NCBI GenBank assembly: GCA_004556345.1
Contig: SFHQ01000005.1
Location: forward strand, 9,861-73,860
Reading direction: 5' to 3'
Origin: Clostridiales bacterium
GTDB taxonomy: Bacteria; Bacillota; Clostridia; Oscillospirales; Oscillospiraceae
Length of the DNA stretch: 64,000 nucleotides
Positions within the stretch are counted from its first letter, which is position 1. Every line of letters starts with the position of its first letter. Under the pieces are notes generated by a model. That model was not told the DNA's origin, ran no database searches, and saw nothing but the letters and a program-made list of their open reading frames with translations. Positions 1 through 8,551 of this stretch are shown one piece after another. The position numbers and the translations under genes were made by a program.

Positions 1-752
1 GCCTTGTGGTCGGCCCAATCGTCCCGGTCGTTGAGGGTCACGCAGATGAGATTCTGCCCCGCCCGCCGGGCACTGGAGACCAAGGTCCGCCCCGCCTGGC
101 GGGTGTAGCCGGTCTTCATGCCGGTGCAGCCGTCATACTGCCAAAGGAGCTTGTTGTGGTTGGTCAGCGCCCGCCCCTCCAAGGTAATGGACTTCGTTGC
201 GATGATCCTGGCGATGGTCTCATTGTGCAGGCAGGCCCGCCCCAGCTTTGCCATGTCCAGGGCGGAGGCATAGTGCCCCGCATCCCCCAGGCCGTTGGGG
301 TCGGAGAAATGGGTGCTCGTCATGCCCAGATCGGCCGCCCGCTGGTTCATCCACTCCACGAACGTCTCCACGTCCCCGGCGCAGTAACCGGCCAGCGCCA
401 CCGCCGCGTCGTTGCCGGAGTGGAGCAGGAGGCCATAGAGCAGCGTCTCCACCTGCAGGATCTCTCCGGGTCTCAGATAGAGGGAGGTCCCCTCGATGCC
501 CGTCCACTCCGGCTGGATCTTCACCGGCCGGGCCAGGTCGCCCCCCAGAGACTCCACCGCCACCAGCGCCGTCATAAGCTTCGTGGTGCTGGCCATGGGG
601 CGGGGGGTGTTCTCGTCCTGGGCATATAAGATACGCCCTGTGTCGCCGTCCATCAGCACCGCCGAGGCGGCGGAGGTTGCGGGCGCGGCGGCCACAGGGC
701 ATACCAGTACGGTGCTCAGTAAAACCGTCAGAATCATCACGCGGACTTGCAT
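1..752 (-). CDS. D-alanyl-D-alanine carboxypeptidase (PBP5/DacF type), C-terminus cut by window edge
   Basis: Trims the terminal D-alanine from peptidoglycan stem peptides outside the membrane. About 250 residues are visible. A hydrophobic signal sequence covers roughly residues 1-24, followed by the three serine-penicillin-binding motifs: STTK (55-58, nucleophile Ser), SGN (112-114) and KTG (213-215). This is peptidase family S11. The start is the ATG at 752, preceded by an AGGGAGAG ribosome site. The usual C-terminal beta domain and anchor would lie outside the window. It follows polA on the same strand with a 64-base gap. Motifs are complete, so the enzyme should be active; whether it is the vegetative or the sporulation (DacF) paralogue cannot be told. 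Confidence 0.93.
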   Translation of the reverse strand, partial: MQVRVMILTVLLSTVLVCPVAAAPATSAASAVLMDGDTGRILYAQDENTPRPMASTTKLMTALVAVESLGGDLARPVKIQPEWTGIEGTSLYLRPGEILQVETLLYGLLLHSGNDAAVALAGYCAGDVETFVEWMNQRAADLGMTSTHFSDPNGLGDAGHYASALDMAKLGRACLHNETIARIIATKSITLEGRALTNHNKLLWQYDGCTGMKTGYTRQAGRTLVSSARRAGQNLICVTLNDRDDWADHK

Positions 753-816
753 GGGCAAGCTCTCCCTTCCCAACTTTGAGATTGGGATAGGATGCCCGTT
801 TTTTCAAAAACTATGC

Positions 817-3471
817 TCAGCCCTTGGCTTCCGCCCAGCTGTGCCCGGCGTTGGCGTCGGCGATGAGGGGGACGGAGAAGCTGCCTGCCCCCTCCATCTC
901 CTGGGTCAGGATCTCTTTCACCTGCGCCTCCTCGGCCTGGGGGCACTCGACGATGAGTTCGTCGTGGACCTGCAAGATGAGCTGGGCCTGCAAGCCCTCG
1001 GCCTTGAGCCGAGCGGCCACGCGGATCATGGCCAGCTTCATCACGTCCGCCGCCGTGCCCTGGATGGGCATGTTCAGCGCCACCCGCTCGCCAAAGGCCC
1101 GGAGATTGAAATTGGAAGATTTTAATTCCGGCAGCCAGCGGCGGCGGCCCATGAGCGTGGAGACATAGCCGTCTGCCTTGGCCTGGCGCTTGATGCGCTC
1201 CATATAGTCCCGCACGCCGGAGAAGGTCTCCAGATACTTCTCCATATAGTCCGAGGCCTCTTTCCGGCTGACCCCGATGTCCTGGGCCAGGGAGAAGCCG
1301 GAGATGCCGTAGACGATGCCGAAGTTCACCGCCTTGGCCCGGCGGCGCAGCTCGGACGTCACCTGGTCCTGGGGCAGGCCGAAGACCTGGGCGGCGGTGT
1401 GGGCGTGGATGTCCTCCCCCGCCCGGAAGCTCTCGATCATCTTCTCGTCTCCGGCCATGTGGGCCAGCAGGCGCAGCTCGATCTGGGAGTAGTCCGCGTC
1501 CACCAGCACCCAGCCGGGGCGGGCGATGAACATCTTGCGGATCTGCGCCCCCAGCTCCGTCCGCACGGGGATGTTCTGTAAGTTTGGCTCCGTGGAGGAA
1601 AGCCGCCCCGTGGCCGTTACCGTGTTCTGGAAGCAGGTATGGATGCGCCCGTCGGCGGCGATGACCTTGGACAGGCCCTCGACATAGGTCGAGTTGAGCT
1701 TGTTCAGCTGGCGGTACTCCAGAATGCGGTCGATGATGGGGTGGTGCGCCCGGAGCTTTTCCAGCACTTCCGCACTGGTGGAGTAGCCCGTCTTCGTCTT
1801 CTTCACCGGCGGCAGGCCCATGTCCTCAAACAAGACCTTGCCCAGCTGCTGGGTGGAGTTGAGGTTAAATTCCTGCCCGGCCATGACCCAGATCTCCCCT
1901 TGCAGGGCGGCGATGCCGGTTTTGAGCTGCTCTCCAAAGTGGGTCAGGGCGTCCAGGTCCACCAGCATCCCGGCCTGCTCCATCTCGGCCAGGACGGGGC
2001 AGAGGGGCAGCTCCAGTTCCTCATAGACCCGATCGAGGCCCAGCTCCGCCAGCTTGTCCGGCAGCACGTCATACAGCGCCGCGATGAGAACGGTGTGGCT
2101 GGCCATGGCCCCCATGGCCTTGGCTGCGCTCTCTGTGTCCTTCCAGGCTTTACTGCCCAGATAGTCCTTGTCCGGGGGAAATGTCTCGGTGAAATACTGC
2201 CCGGCTACTTTATCCAGGGCGTAGCTCCCGTCCGTGGGGGCCAGGAGATAGGCCGCAATGGCCGCGTCAAAGACAAAGCCCTGGGCCGTCAGCCCCCTGG
2301 CCAGTGCCCAGCGCATCACGTCCTTGATGTGATAGCCCAGCTTCGTGATCTCCGGCCGGAAAAACGCCGCCAGAAAGCCGGAATAGTCCTCCGTCTCCGC
2401 CTCTCGGAACAGGGCCGCCTGCGCCCGGTCCTCCCCCCAGCACACAGACAGGGCGACCAGCTCCGGCAGCGCCAGGACGGACACCGTTGTTCCCTGCCAT
2501 TGGGCAACGAGTTCCTGCCAGCGAGCCGCGCCGGTCACGTTTTCCAGCCGGCACTCGCCGGTGACGCCCTCCTGCGCCTGGCCGGGTCCCTCGGCGTTGT
2601 CCAGGCCCATCTGGCCGATGAGCTTCTGGAAGCCCAGCTGCACAAACAAGGCCCGCAGAGGCGCCGCGTTCACGGGCTTTGTCACGTTCTCCTGGGGATC
2701 GAACTCGATGGGGGCATCCCGGTGGATGGTGCACAGGTCGTAGGACTGGAAGGCACTCTCCCGCCCGGCGGTGAGTTTTTTCTTCACGCCGGCGGTGGCG
2801 TTCAGGGTCTCGTCGTCCAGGCGGGCGTAGATCTGTTCCAAGGTCCCGTTCTCGTGGAGGAGCTTCATGGCCGTCTTCTCCCCCACCCCCGGCACACCGG
2901 GGATGTTGTCGGAGGTGTCGCCCATGAGGGCTTTCAGGTCCACCATCTGCAAGGGGCCGAAGCCATAGGTCTCCTGAAAGGCCGCAGGGTCCATCTCTTT
3001 CGTGGTGGTCTTGCCCATGCGGGTGGTGACCAGCTCGATGTAGGTCCTGTCTGTCACGAGCTGCAAGGAATCCTTGTCTCCGGTGGCCACCCGGCAGTCC
3101 CAGCCCGCCTCCTCGCATGCTTTGGCGATGGTGCCGATGAGGTCGTCAGCCTCCCAGCCCGCCAGCTCGTAGCGGGGGATGTTCATGGCGTCCAGCACCT
3201 GTTTCAGCACCGGCATCTGCACGGCCAGCTCCTCCGGCATCCCCTTCCGCTGGGCCTTGTAGTCCGGATAGGACAGGTGGCGGAAGGTCGGCTCCTTCCG
3301 GTCGAAGGCCACGCACACGCCGTCCGGGTCCACCTCCTCCCGGATGCGGCGCAGGATATTCAGAAAGCCATAGATGGCGTGGGTGGGAAAGCCCTCTTGG
3401 TTGTTCAGGGGGTGCATCCCGTAGTAAGCCCGGTTGACGATGGAGTTGCCGTCGATCACCAGCAGCTTCAT
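817..3471 (-). CDS. polA: DNA polymerase I
   Basis: Repair and Okazaki-fragment polymerase, 884 residues. The N-terminal 5'-3' exonuclease begins LLVIDGNSIVNRAYYG and spans about residues 1-290, followed by a degenerate 3'-5' exonuclease region and a family A polymerase domain from about 510. Polymerase motif A is DADYSQIELR, motif B is RRRAKAVNFGIVYG, motif C is QVHDELIVE. The proofreading DxE motif is not seen at the expected place (about residues 330-340), so proofreading is probably lost, as in Bacillus and Thermus Pol I. The start has AGGAG nine bases upstream. A strong terminator lies only about 40 bases upstream, leaving little room for a dedicated promoter. Confidence 0.98.
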   Translation of the reverse strand: MKLLVIDGNSIVNRAYYGMHPLNNQEGFPTHAIYGFLNILRRIREEVDPDGVCVAFDRKEPTFRHLSYPDYKAQRKGMPEELAVQMPVLKQVLDAMNIPRYELAGWEADDLIGTIAKACEEAGWDCRVATGDKDSLQLVTDRTYIELVTTRMGKTTTKEMDPAAFQETYGFGPLQMVDLKALMGDTSDNIPGVPGVGEKTAMKLLHENGTLEQIYARLDDETLNATAGVKKKLTAGRESAFQSYDLCTIHRDAPIEFDPQENVTKPVNAAPLRALFVQLGFQKLIGQMGLDNAEGPGQAQEGVTGECRLENVTGAARWQELVAQWQGTTVSVLALPELVALSVCWGEDRAQAALFREAETEDYSGFLAAFFRPEITKLGYHIKDVMRWALARGLTAQGFVFDAAIAAYLLAPTDGSYALDKVAGQYFTETFPPDKDYLGSKAWKDTESAAKAMGAMASHTVLIAALYDVLPDKLAELGLDRVYEELELPLCPVLAEMEQAGMLVDLDALTHFGEQLKTGIAALQGEIWVMAGQEFNLNSTQQLGKVLFEDMGLPPVKKTKTGYSTSAEVLEKLRAHHPIIDRILEYRQLNKLNSTYVEGLSKVIAADGRIHTCFQNTVTATGRLSSTEPNLQNIPVRTELGAQIRKMFIARPGWVLVDADYSQIELRLLAHMAGDEKMIESFRAGEDIHAHTAAQVFGLPQDQVTSELRRRAKAVNFGIVYGISGFSLAQDIGVSRKEASDYMEKYLETFSGVRDYMERIKRQAKADGYVSTLMGRRRWLPELKSSNFNLRAFGERVALNMPIQGTAADVMKLAMIRVAARLKAEGLQAQLILQVHDELIVECPQAEEAQVKEILTQEMEGAGSFSVPLIADANAGHSWAEAKG

Positions 3472-3512
3472 CCCATCACGCTCCTTTCCCTCAAAAAGTT
3501 AAAAAATTTTGG

Positions 3513-3544
3513 AAAAAGGGCCGGTATCCGCGAGATACCGGCCC
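3513..3544 (-). terminator. Intrinsic terminator after the fatty-acid-kinase-like gene
   Basis: Eleven-base perfect inverted repeat (GGGCCGGTATC at 3518-3528 with its complement at 3534-3544), five-base loop, and on the minus strand a run of T followed by a second T-rich stretch. It sits between the stop at 3558 and the polA start at 3471. Confidence 0.85.
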
Positions 3545-3557
3545 TCGGTCTGAAAGC

Positions 3558-5234
3558 TTATTCCACAGAGATCAGGTAGTGGTACACCGGCTGGCCGCCC
3601 TCCAGCATGGTGATCTCCGCGTCGGGGCAGGCGGTCTGGAACAGGGCCAGGGCCTGCTCGGCCTGGTCGGGGTCCACGCCCTCGCCATAGAAGATGCTGA
3701 TGAACTCCCCTGCCCGCTCCTTGCTGGCCTGGGCCAGCTTATCCAGGGCAGTGTGCAGGTCCTTCTCCGTGCCGAAGAGCTGGTTATCCACCAGCAGCAG
3801 GTAGTCCCCGGCGTGGATGGCCTGGCCGTCGAACTCGGAGTCACGGGCGGCGTAGGTCACCTCCATCGTGGTCACGAGGGACATGGCCTCCTCCATGGCG
3901 GCGGTGTTCTCCGCCTCGTCCCCGTCGGGGTTCACGGCGATCATGGCGGAAATGCCCTGGGGGACCGTCTTGGCGGGCAGGACGATGACTTTCTTGTCCT
4001 CCACCAGGTCCACGCACTGCTGCGCAGCCATGATGATGTTCTTGTTGTTGGGCAGGACGTAGACGATCTCCGCCGGGGTCTTTTGGATCTGCTTCAAAAT
4101 ATCCTCGGTGGAGGGGTTCATGGTCTGGCCCCCGCTGATGACGCCGTCCACGCCCAGGTCATAGAAGACCTTGGCCAGGCCCTCGCCAGCGGCCACGGCG
4201 ACGAAGCCGTACTTCTTCTCCGGGGCAGCGCTCTGGTGCTCCATGTCCTCCAGCTCGGCTTCCACAGCCTCCAGATCGTCGGTGCTCTGGGCCTGCTTAC
4301 CGGCGGCCAGCTCGTCCCGCTGGGTGCGCATGTTCTCGATCTTGGCCAGCTCCAGCGTGCCGAACTCGGCGGCCTTGGTCAGGACGACGCCCGGCTCGTC
4401 CGTGTGGACGTGGACCTTGAATTCCTCGTCGCCCTCGCCGATGACCAGGCTGTCGCCCATGGTCTCCAGCCAGGCCCGGTACTCGTCGAGAGGCTTGCCC
4501 CCGGTGCGGCGGACGATGAAGACGGTGTCGTAAGTAAAGGTGATCTCCTCGTCGGCCAGGGAGCCGAAGTCCGCCTTGTCCTGGGCGGGCTTATCTGCCT
4601 CGTCCTCGCTGGGGGCGGCGACGCCCCGCAGCTCGTCCAGCATCCCTTGCAGGATGACCACGAAGCCCATGCCGCCGGCGTCCACGACCCCGGCCTTTTT
4701 CAGCACGGGGTTCTGGTTGATGGTGTCGGCCAGGGCCTCCCTGGCCCGCTCGATGGAGGACTCCAGGACGTATTCAAAGGCGCTGTTTTCCTCCGCGGCG
4801 CGGCCGGCCCGCTCTCCCGCCAGGCGGGAGACGGTGAGGACGGTGCCCTCGGCGGGCTTCATCACGGCCTTATAAGCGGCAATGACCCCAGCGTTCAGTG
4901 CGTCGGCCAGGTCGATGCCGTTCATCTCGGTCTTGTCCTTCATGGCTCTGGAAAAGCCCCGGAAGATCAGGGAAAGGATGACCCCGGAGTTTCCCCGCGC
5001 CCCCCGCAGCATGGCCGAGGCGCACACGGCGGCGGCCTTCTCCACGGTGGTGGGCTTCTTCTGCCGCAGCTCGGCGGCGGCGGTGCTGATGGTCAGGCTC
5101 ATGTTCGTGCCCGTGTCCCCGTCGGGGACAGGGAAGACATTGAGCTCATTGATCTTCTGCTTTTCCGCGTTCAGGCAGGCGGAGGCGTGGATGAGCATCC
5201 CCGCCAGCGTCTTTCCGTCAACTGACTGTACCAT
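3558..5234 (-). CDS. DAK2-domain / fatty acid kinase FakA-like protein (YloV family)
   Basis: 558 residues. The N-terminal DAK2 (dihydroxyacetone-kinase L-type) domain, about 1-200, has the ATP/Mg motif NVFPVPDGDTGTNM and GARGNSGVILS; the middle region has HVHTDEPG with the histidine conserved in FakA; the C-terminal third resembles the DegV-like fold. FakA phosphorylates fatty acids bound to a FakB (DegV) partner, which I do not see in this window. The preceding gene is Asp23 (gap about 20 bases), the same pair as yloU-yloV in Bacillus, which supports the family call. Kinase substrate is inferred from family, not from the sequence. Confidence 0.9.
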   Translation of the reverse strand: MVQSVDGKTLAGMLIHASACLNAEKQKINELNVFPVPDGDTGTNMSLTISTAAAELRQKKPTTVEKAAAVCASAMLRGARGNSGVILSLIFRGFSRAMKDKTEMNGIDLADALNAGVIAAYKAVMKPAEGTVLTVSRLAGERAGRAAEENSAFEYVLESSIERAREALADTINQNPVLKKAGVVDAGGMGFVVILQGMLDELRGVAAPSEDEADKPAQDKADFGSLADEEITFTYDTVFIVRRTGGKPLDEYRAWLETMGDSLVIGEGDEEFKVHVHTDEPGVVLTKAAEFGTLELAKIENMRTQRDELAAGKQAQSTDDLEAVEAELEDMEHQSAAPEKKYGFVAVAAGEGLAKVFYDLGVDGVISGGQTMNPSTEDILKQIQKTPAEIVYVLPNNKNIIMAAQQCVDLVEDKKVIVLPAKTVPQGISAMIAVNPDGDEAENTAAMEEAMSLVTTMEVTYAARDSEFDGQAIHAGDYLLLVDNQLFGTEKDLHTALDKLAQASKERAGEFISIFYGEGVDPDQAEQALALFQTACPDAEITMLEGGQPVYHYLISVE

Positions 5235-5254
5235 AGTTCTTGTCTCTTCTCCTC

Positions 5255-5605
5255 TCAGTCGATCTGCATGGAGTCCACATAGACGTCCACCGCCCGGACC
5301 TTGGCCCCGGTCATGTTGCCCACGGCGTAGCGCACCTCGCTCATGATCGCGTCGCTGACCGCAGTCAAATTCACCCCAGCGTCCACGATGATGTGCAGCT
5401 CGATGGACACCGTGTCCTCGCTCTCGAAGATCACCCGGACCCCCTTGGCCATGGACTCGTTGCGCAGCAGATGGACCAGCCCGTCCTTCTTGGACCGGGC
5501 GGCCATGCCCTTCACGCCAAAGCAGCTGGTGGCTACCGCGCCGGTGATGGTGGTAAAGACCTCGCTGCTGATCTGGATCTCTCCTCGTTCGTTATGAAAG
5601 CGCAT
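5255..5605 (-). CDS. Asp23/Gls24 family envelope stress protein (YloU-like)
   Basis: 116 residues with the Asp23 pattern: an N-terminal GEIQISSEVFTTITGAVA segment, the central GVKGM motif and a long amphipathic C-terminal half. Members are small cytoplasmic or membrane-peripheral proteins linked to envelope homeostasis in Firmicutes; the biochemical role is not established. It sits 20 bases upstream of the DAK2 gene and is probably co-transcribed with it. The ribosome site (AAAGGA) is about 12 bases before the ATG, a little far. Upstream on the minus strand there is a GC-rich hairpin (about 5620-5660) in the leader. Confidence 0.9.
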   Translation of the reverse strand: MRFHNERGEIQISSEVFTTITGAVATSCFGVKGMAARSKKDGLVHLLRNESMAKGVRVIFESEDTVSIELHIIVDAGVNLTAVSDAIMSEVRYAVGNMTGAKVRAVDVYVDSMQID

Positions 5606-5708
5606 AGATTCTACCCATTCCTTTCCGGGCCGCCTGTCTGCCTGCGGCAGCGGGCGCGGCCCTGTTCCATGGAAAACCCAAAACCCGGAAAAAAAGCCCT
5701 TTCCCGGA

Positions 5709-5737
5709 TTGTATTTCTTCGGTTCATCAGGTAAAAT
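5709..5737 (+). promoter_or_regulatory. SigA-type promoter for the small membrane protein gene
   Basis: TTGTAT (5709-5714), 17-base spacer, TAAAAT (5732-5737). Lies 50 bases upstream of the ATG at 5788. Confidence 0.6.
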
Positions 5738-5787
5738 AGTATCATACCCTGCTGACCCTGTGCAACAGTAACTTGGAGGTTTTTGCT

Positions 5788-5985
5788 ATGAAACTGATTT
5801 TGAAGCTCGCCGCGCTCATCCTGGCCCTGGGATCCGTCGCTTGCCTGATCCTGGCCAACATGGAGCGCATCTCCGACTGGATGGCCTGCCTCTGGGCCAA
5901 GGTCCAGGCCAAAAAGGAGCTCATTTGCCGCACCTGCCCCTGCGAGGGCGACATCGAGGACGAGTACGAGACCTGGGAAGACTAA
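5788..5985 (+). CDS. Small single-pass membrane protein, function unknown
   Basis: 65 residues. An N-terminal hydrophobic segment (about residues 4-24) is followed by a short basic stretch and an acidic C-terminal tail containing CRTCPC. The start at 5788 is chosen over the in-frame ATG at 5773 because GGAGG (5775-5779) sits eight bases before it. It has its own promoter and a terminator behind it, so it looks like a real monocistronic gene. The CxxCxC tail could bind metal or be redox active, which is inference. I do not recognise a named family. Confidence 0.7.
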   Translation: MKLILKLAALILALGSVACLILANMERISDWMACLWAKVQAKKELICRTCPCEGDIEDEYETWED

Positions 5986-6026
5986 GGTTCGCCATCCCAA
6001 AACGAAACAGATGCCCAGTCCCGAAA

Positions 6027-6059
6027 GGCCGGAGCGGTATCCCCGCCCCGGTCTTTTTT
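6027..6059 (+). terminator. Intrinsic terminator of the small membrane protein gene
   Basis: Eleven-base stem with one mismatch (6027-6037 with 6043-6053) followed by TTTTTT. It lies between two convergent genes. Confidence 0.7.
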
Positions 6060-6083
6060 CTGTTGGTCAATCTTGGTCTTGTT

Positions 6084-6569
6084 TTACAGGTCCCGCAGGC
6101 CGGGGTGGCGGGGCGGCAGGATGAGCGGCTCGACCTCCTCCACCACAGCGAAGGTAAACAGGGCCGTCGTGACCAGAGCGCCCTGGTCATTGTACTGCTC
6201 CACGGACACCACGCAGATGCGCTTGCCGACTTTTAAGGGCTTGGCCTTGCAGACCAGATACTCCCCCGCCGCCGGGCGCAGGAAGTTCACCGTGCTGCCC
6301 TGGGTAACGCAGATCTTTCCGTGGGCGATGAGGCTGTGGCCGCCGATGGAATCGGCAAAGGCCACGAGCACGCCGCCGTGGACCGTGCCGTACTGCTGGC
6401 GGTTGCTGTTGCGGATCATCATAATGCCCTCGGCCCCGTCCTCCTCCGTGCGGATGAGATGGATGCCGTTTTCCACGGCCCAGGGGTCCAGGCCGCGGAT
6501 CTCGCCCAACTGGGGGTCCTGCTTGAAGTACAGCCACCCGTCCTTTCTCAACTCATCCGAGGAAGCCAC
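6084..6569 (-). CDS. PaaI-type hotdog-fold thioesterase
   Basis: 161 residues. The core motif GTVHGGVLVAFADSIGG is the PaaI/YuxO acyl-CoA thioesterase signature (hotdog helix with its general-acid Asp). Such enzymes hydrolyse aryl- or acyl-CoA thioesters in the cytoplasm; the substrate cannot be deduced. The start is GTG at 6569 with GGAGG nine bases upstream, inside the end of the Fe-S scaffold gene, so the two reading frames overlap by 17 bases and translation is probably coupled. The association with an Fe-S cluster operon is unusual and may only reflect co-transcription. Confidence 0.88.
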   Translation of the reverse strand: MASSDELRKDGWLYFKQDPQLGEIRGLDPWAVENGIHLIRTEEDGAEGIMMIRNSNRQQYGTVHGGVLVAFADSIGGHSLIAHGKICVTQGSTVNFLRPAAGEYLVCKAKPLKVGKRICVVSVEQYNDQGALVTTALFTFAVVEEVEPLILPPRHPGLRDL

Positions 6570-7470
6570 GTAAGATCTCCTCCTCGGCCTCTTCCTCGGT
6601 CAGGCCCAGGGTCATGAGCTTCAGGATCTGGTCGCCGGCGATGCGGCCGATGGCGGCCTCATGGATGAGCTGGGCATCGGGGTGGTTTGCGGTGATGGCG
6701 GGGATGGACTGGATCTTCGAGTTGCCCATCAGGATCGAGTCGCACTGCACATGGCCGAAGCCGGCGGCGTCGCCGATCATGCGGGGATAGAAGATCTGCT
6801 GGGACTCATCCTGGGCCACGGACCGGGAGACCACCCGACCCTTGGCGTTCGGGCCGGCTAAGATCACGTCCATCTCGGACTCGGCCTTCTGCTTGCCGTG
6901 GGTCAGCAGCTTTTCGTTGATGAAGCCCTCGGCGTCCTCCTTCACGACCACCTTGGTGTAGCGGCGGGTGGAGTCCACGCCGCGCAGCTGGGTGGTGTCC
7001 AGCTGAATGGACGCGCCCTTTTCCAGGTAGACGATGGTCTGGGGGTTCATGATGCGCTCGCCGGTGCCCTCGCCCTCGCCGTAGTGCTTTTCTACATAGT
7101 GGACCTTGGAGTTTTCGCCCACATAGAAGGTGTGGACGCCGTCGTGCTTGGAGGTCTCGGACCCCTCGTTGTGGATGCCGCAGCCGGCGACGATGACCAC
7201 GTCGCAGTCCGGGCCGATGAAGAAGTCGTTGTAGACCAGGTCGTCCAGGCCGGTCTCCGTCAGCAGGACCGGGATATGGACGGACTGGTGCTTGGTGCCG
7301 GGCTTGATGTGGATGTCGATGCCGGGCTTGTCCTCTTTGGTGACGATGTCGATGTTTGCGGTGGTCTTGCGGGAGTCCAGCTGGCCGTTCTTGCGGATGT
7401 TATAGGCCCCCTTGGGGGTGCCCTCCAGGTCAGCGATCTCCTTTAACAGACGAATATCTACGTTGTTCAT
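6553..7470 (-). CDS. SufB/SufD-family Fe-S scaffold of the minimal SmsCB type
   Basis: 305 residues, much shorter than SufB (about 470) or SufD (about 420), but with the family core: the C-terminal beta-helix carrying QDESQQIFYPRMIGDAAGFGHVQCDSI and the HEAAIGRI...DQILKLMTLGLTEEEAEEEI ending typical of SufB/SufD. It partners the SufC-type ATPase encoded immediately upstream (gap 3 bases). The short form and the two-gene arrangement match the ancestral SUF-like minimal system (Sms) known from archaea and many anaerobic Clostridia. Conserved cysteines are present at VAGCGIH and VQCDSI. There is an AGGAGGG ribosome site before the ATG at 7470. Confidence 0.9.
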   Translation of the reverse strand: MNNVDIRLLKEIADLEGTPKGAYNIRKNGQLDSRKTTANIDIVTKEDKPGIDIHIKPGTKHQSVHIPVLLTETGLDDLVYNDFFIGPDCDVVIVAGCGIHNEGSETSKHDGVHTFYVGENSKVHYVEKHYGEGEGTGERIMNPQTIVYLEKGASIQLDTTQLRGVDSTRRYTKVVVKEDAEGFINEKLLTHGKQKAESEMDVILAGPNAKGRVVSRSVAQDESQQIFYPRMIGDAAGFGHVQCDSILMGNSKIQSIPAITANHPDAQLIHEAAIGRIAGDQILKLMTLGLTEEEAEEEILRGFLG

Positions 7471-7473
7471 GGC

Positions 7474-8232
7474 TCAACCCTCCTTGCTCTGGCGGCAGTT
7501 GTTCCCACCGGGCTGCAAAAAGCTGCACACCCCGCCGGTGTCGGCCAGGATATTGGGCATGATCTCCTCTTTCGTGCCGTGGCGGGCGATCTGACCGTTG
7601 GAAAGCATCACGATCTCGTCGGCCAGGTCGATGATGCGCTCCTGGTGGGAGATGACGAGGATGGTGTTCTTGCCCTTGCTCTGCAGCAGGCGGAAGGTCT
7701 CGGTCAGCTTGGCAAAGGACCACAGGTCGATGCCGGCCTCCGGCTCGTCAAAGATGAGCAGGCCGCTGGGGCGGGCCAGGATGGTCGCGATCTCGATGCG
7801 CTTGACCTCGCCGCCGGAGAGGGAGGTATCCATCTCCCGGTCCACATAGTCGGCGGCGCACAGGCCGACCCGGTTGAGGTAGGAACAACATTCGTCCCGG
7901 CTCAGGTTCCGGTTGCCGGAGGCCAGGGCCAGCAGGTCCCGGACCCGCAGGCCCTTAAAGCGAGGGGGCTGCTGGAAGCCGTAGCTGATGCCCAGCTTGG
8001 CCCGCTCGGTGATGGAAAGCTTGGTGATGTCCTGTCCGTTCCACAGGATCTGCCCGCCCGTGGCGGGGACCAGGCCCATGATGGCCTTGGCCAGGGTGGT
8101 CTTGCCGCCGCCGTTGGGGCCGGTGATGACCACAAATTTGTTGTTGTCGATGGTCAGGTCGATGCCCCGGAGAATGTCCGTCTGGGCGCCGTTGTCCTCC
8201 ACCTGATAGGAAAGTCCTTTCAGTTCCAGCAT
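7474..8232 (-). CDS. sufC: SufC-type Fe-S assembly ATPase (SmsC)
   Basis: 252 residues of ABC ATPase: Walker A GPNGGGKTT (38-46), Q-loop GFQQPP, signature LSGGEVKR (138-145), Walker B LLIFDEPEAGID (158-169) and switch His in VISHQE. The SufC hallmark is the QQPPRFKG segment and the lack of membrane-transport partners. It energises cluster assembly on the adjacent SufB/D-type scaffold. The C-terminal extension contains two cysteines (GGVCSF and NNCRQ). AAGGAG precedes the ATG. The first gene of the sms-thioesterase unit, with a promoter at 8322-8350. Confidence 0.95.
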   Translation of the reverse strand: MLELKGLSYQVEDNGAQTDILRGIDLTIDNNKFVVITGPNGGGKTTLAKAIMGLVPATGGQILWNGQDITKLSITERAKLGISYGFQQPPRFKGLRVRDLLALASGNRNLSRDECCSYLNRVGLCAADYVDREMDTSLSGGEVKRIEIATILARPSGLLIFDEPEAGIDLWSFAKLTETFRLLQSKGKNTILVISHQERIIDLADEIVMLSNGQIARHGTKEEIMPNILADTGGVCSFLQPGGNNCRQSKEG

Positions 8233-8321
8233 AGGTGATTTACTCCTTATAACACTGCATCACACTGCGCCGTATGCGGCGCGGTTTTTTCTGTGATCTA
8301 TACATTGTTTCTGAACGTAGG

Positions 8322-8350
8322 ATTATAGCATAAAATCGCTTTTTCCGCAA
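8322..8350 (-). promoter_or_regulatory. SigA-type promoter of the sms operon
   Basis: Minus strand: TTGCGG (8350-8345), 17-base spacer, TATAAT (8327-8322). The transcript leader of about 85 bases includes a GC hairpin (8266-8281). Confidence 0.65.
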
Positions 8351-8452
8351 TATCTTCTGTATTTTTCCTGTCAGCTTGCACAGGATACTTTTTTGGCTCG
8401 CTTGCATCTGCAATTTTTTCTGGTCAGGTTTGACAATATTTTTCTCTCCCGG

Positions 8453-8481
8453 TTGACTTTTCATACAATCATTGGTAAATT
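8453..8481 (+). promoter_or_regulatory. SigA-type promoter of the DUF1846-asnA unit
   Basis: TTGACT (8453-8458), 17-base spacer, TAAATT (8476-8481), about 70 bases before the ATG at 8552. The gap 8233-8551 otherwise holds only this promoter, the sms promoter and a short hairpin. Confidence 0.65.
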
Positions 8482-8551
8482 AGTTCCCGTATGAAACGGA
8501 TATTTTCCAGCCGAGGGGCTGGGCCAGAGAAAAGAGAGGAAGCGCAACAAG

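Noticed and set aside
1639..3579. Long open frame (about 640 codons) on the plus strand, antisense to polA
   Set aside because: Its translation is low-complexity and mirrors the GC-rich third positions of polA, has no ribosome site and no family resemblance. The same holds for other long antisense frames opposite fakA, uvrA, recD2 and the dehydrogenases.
8266..8281. GC hairpin followed by TTTTTT on the plus strand
   Set aside because: No plus-strand gene lies upstream. It is within the 5' leader of the minus-strand sms operon, so a terminator call would be unsupported.
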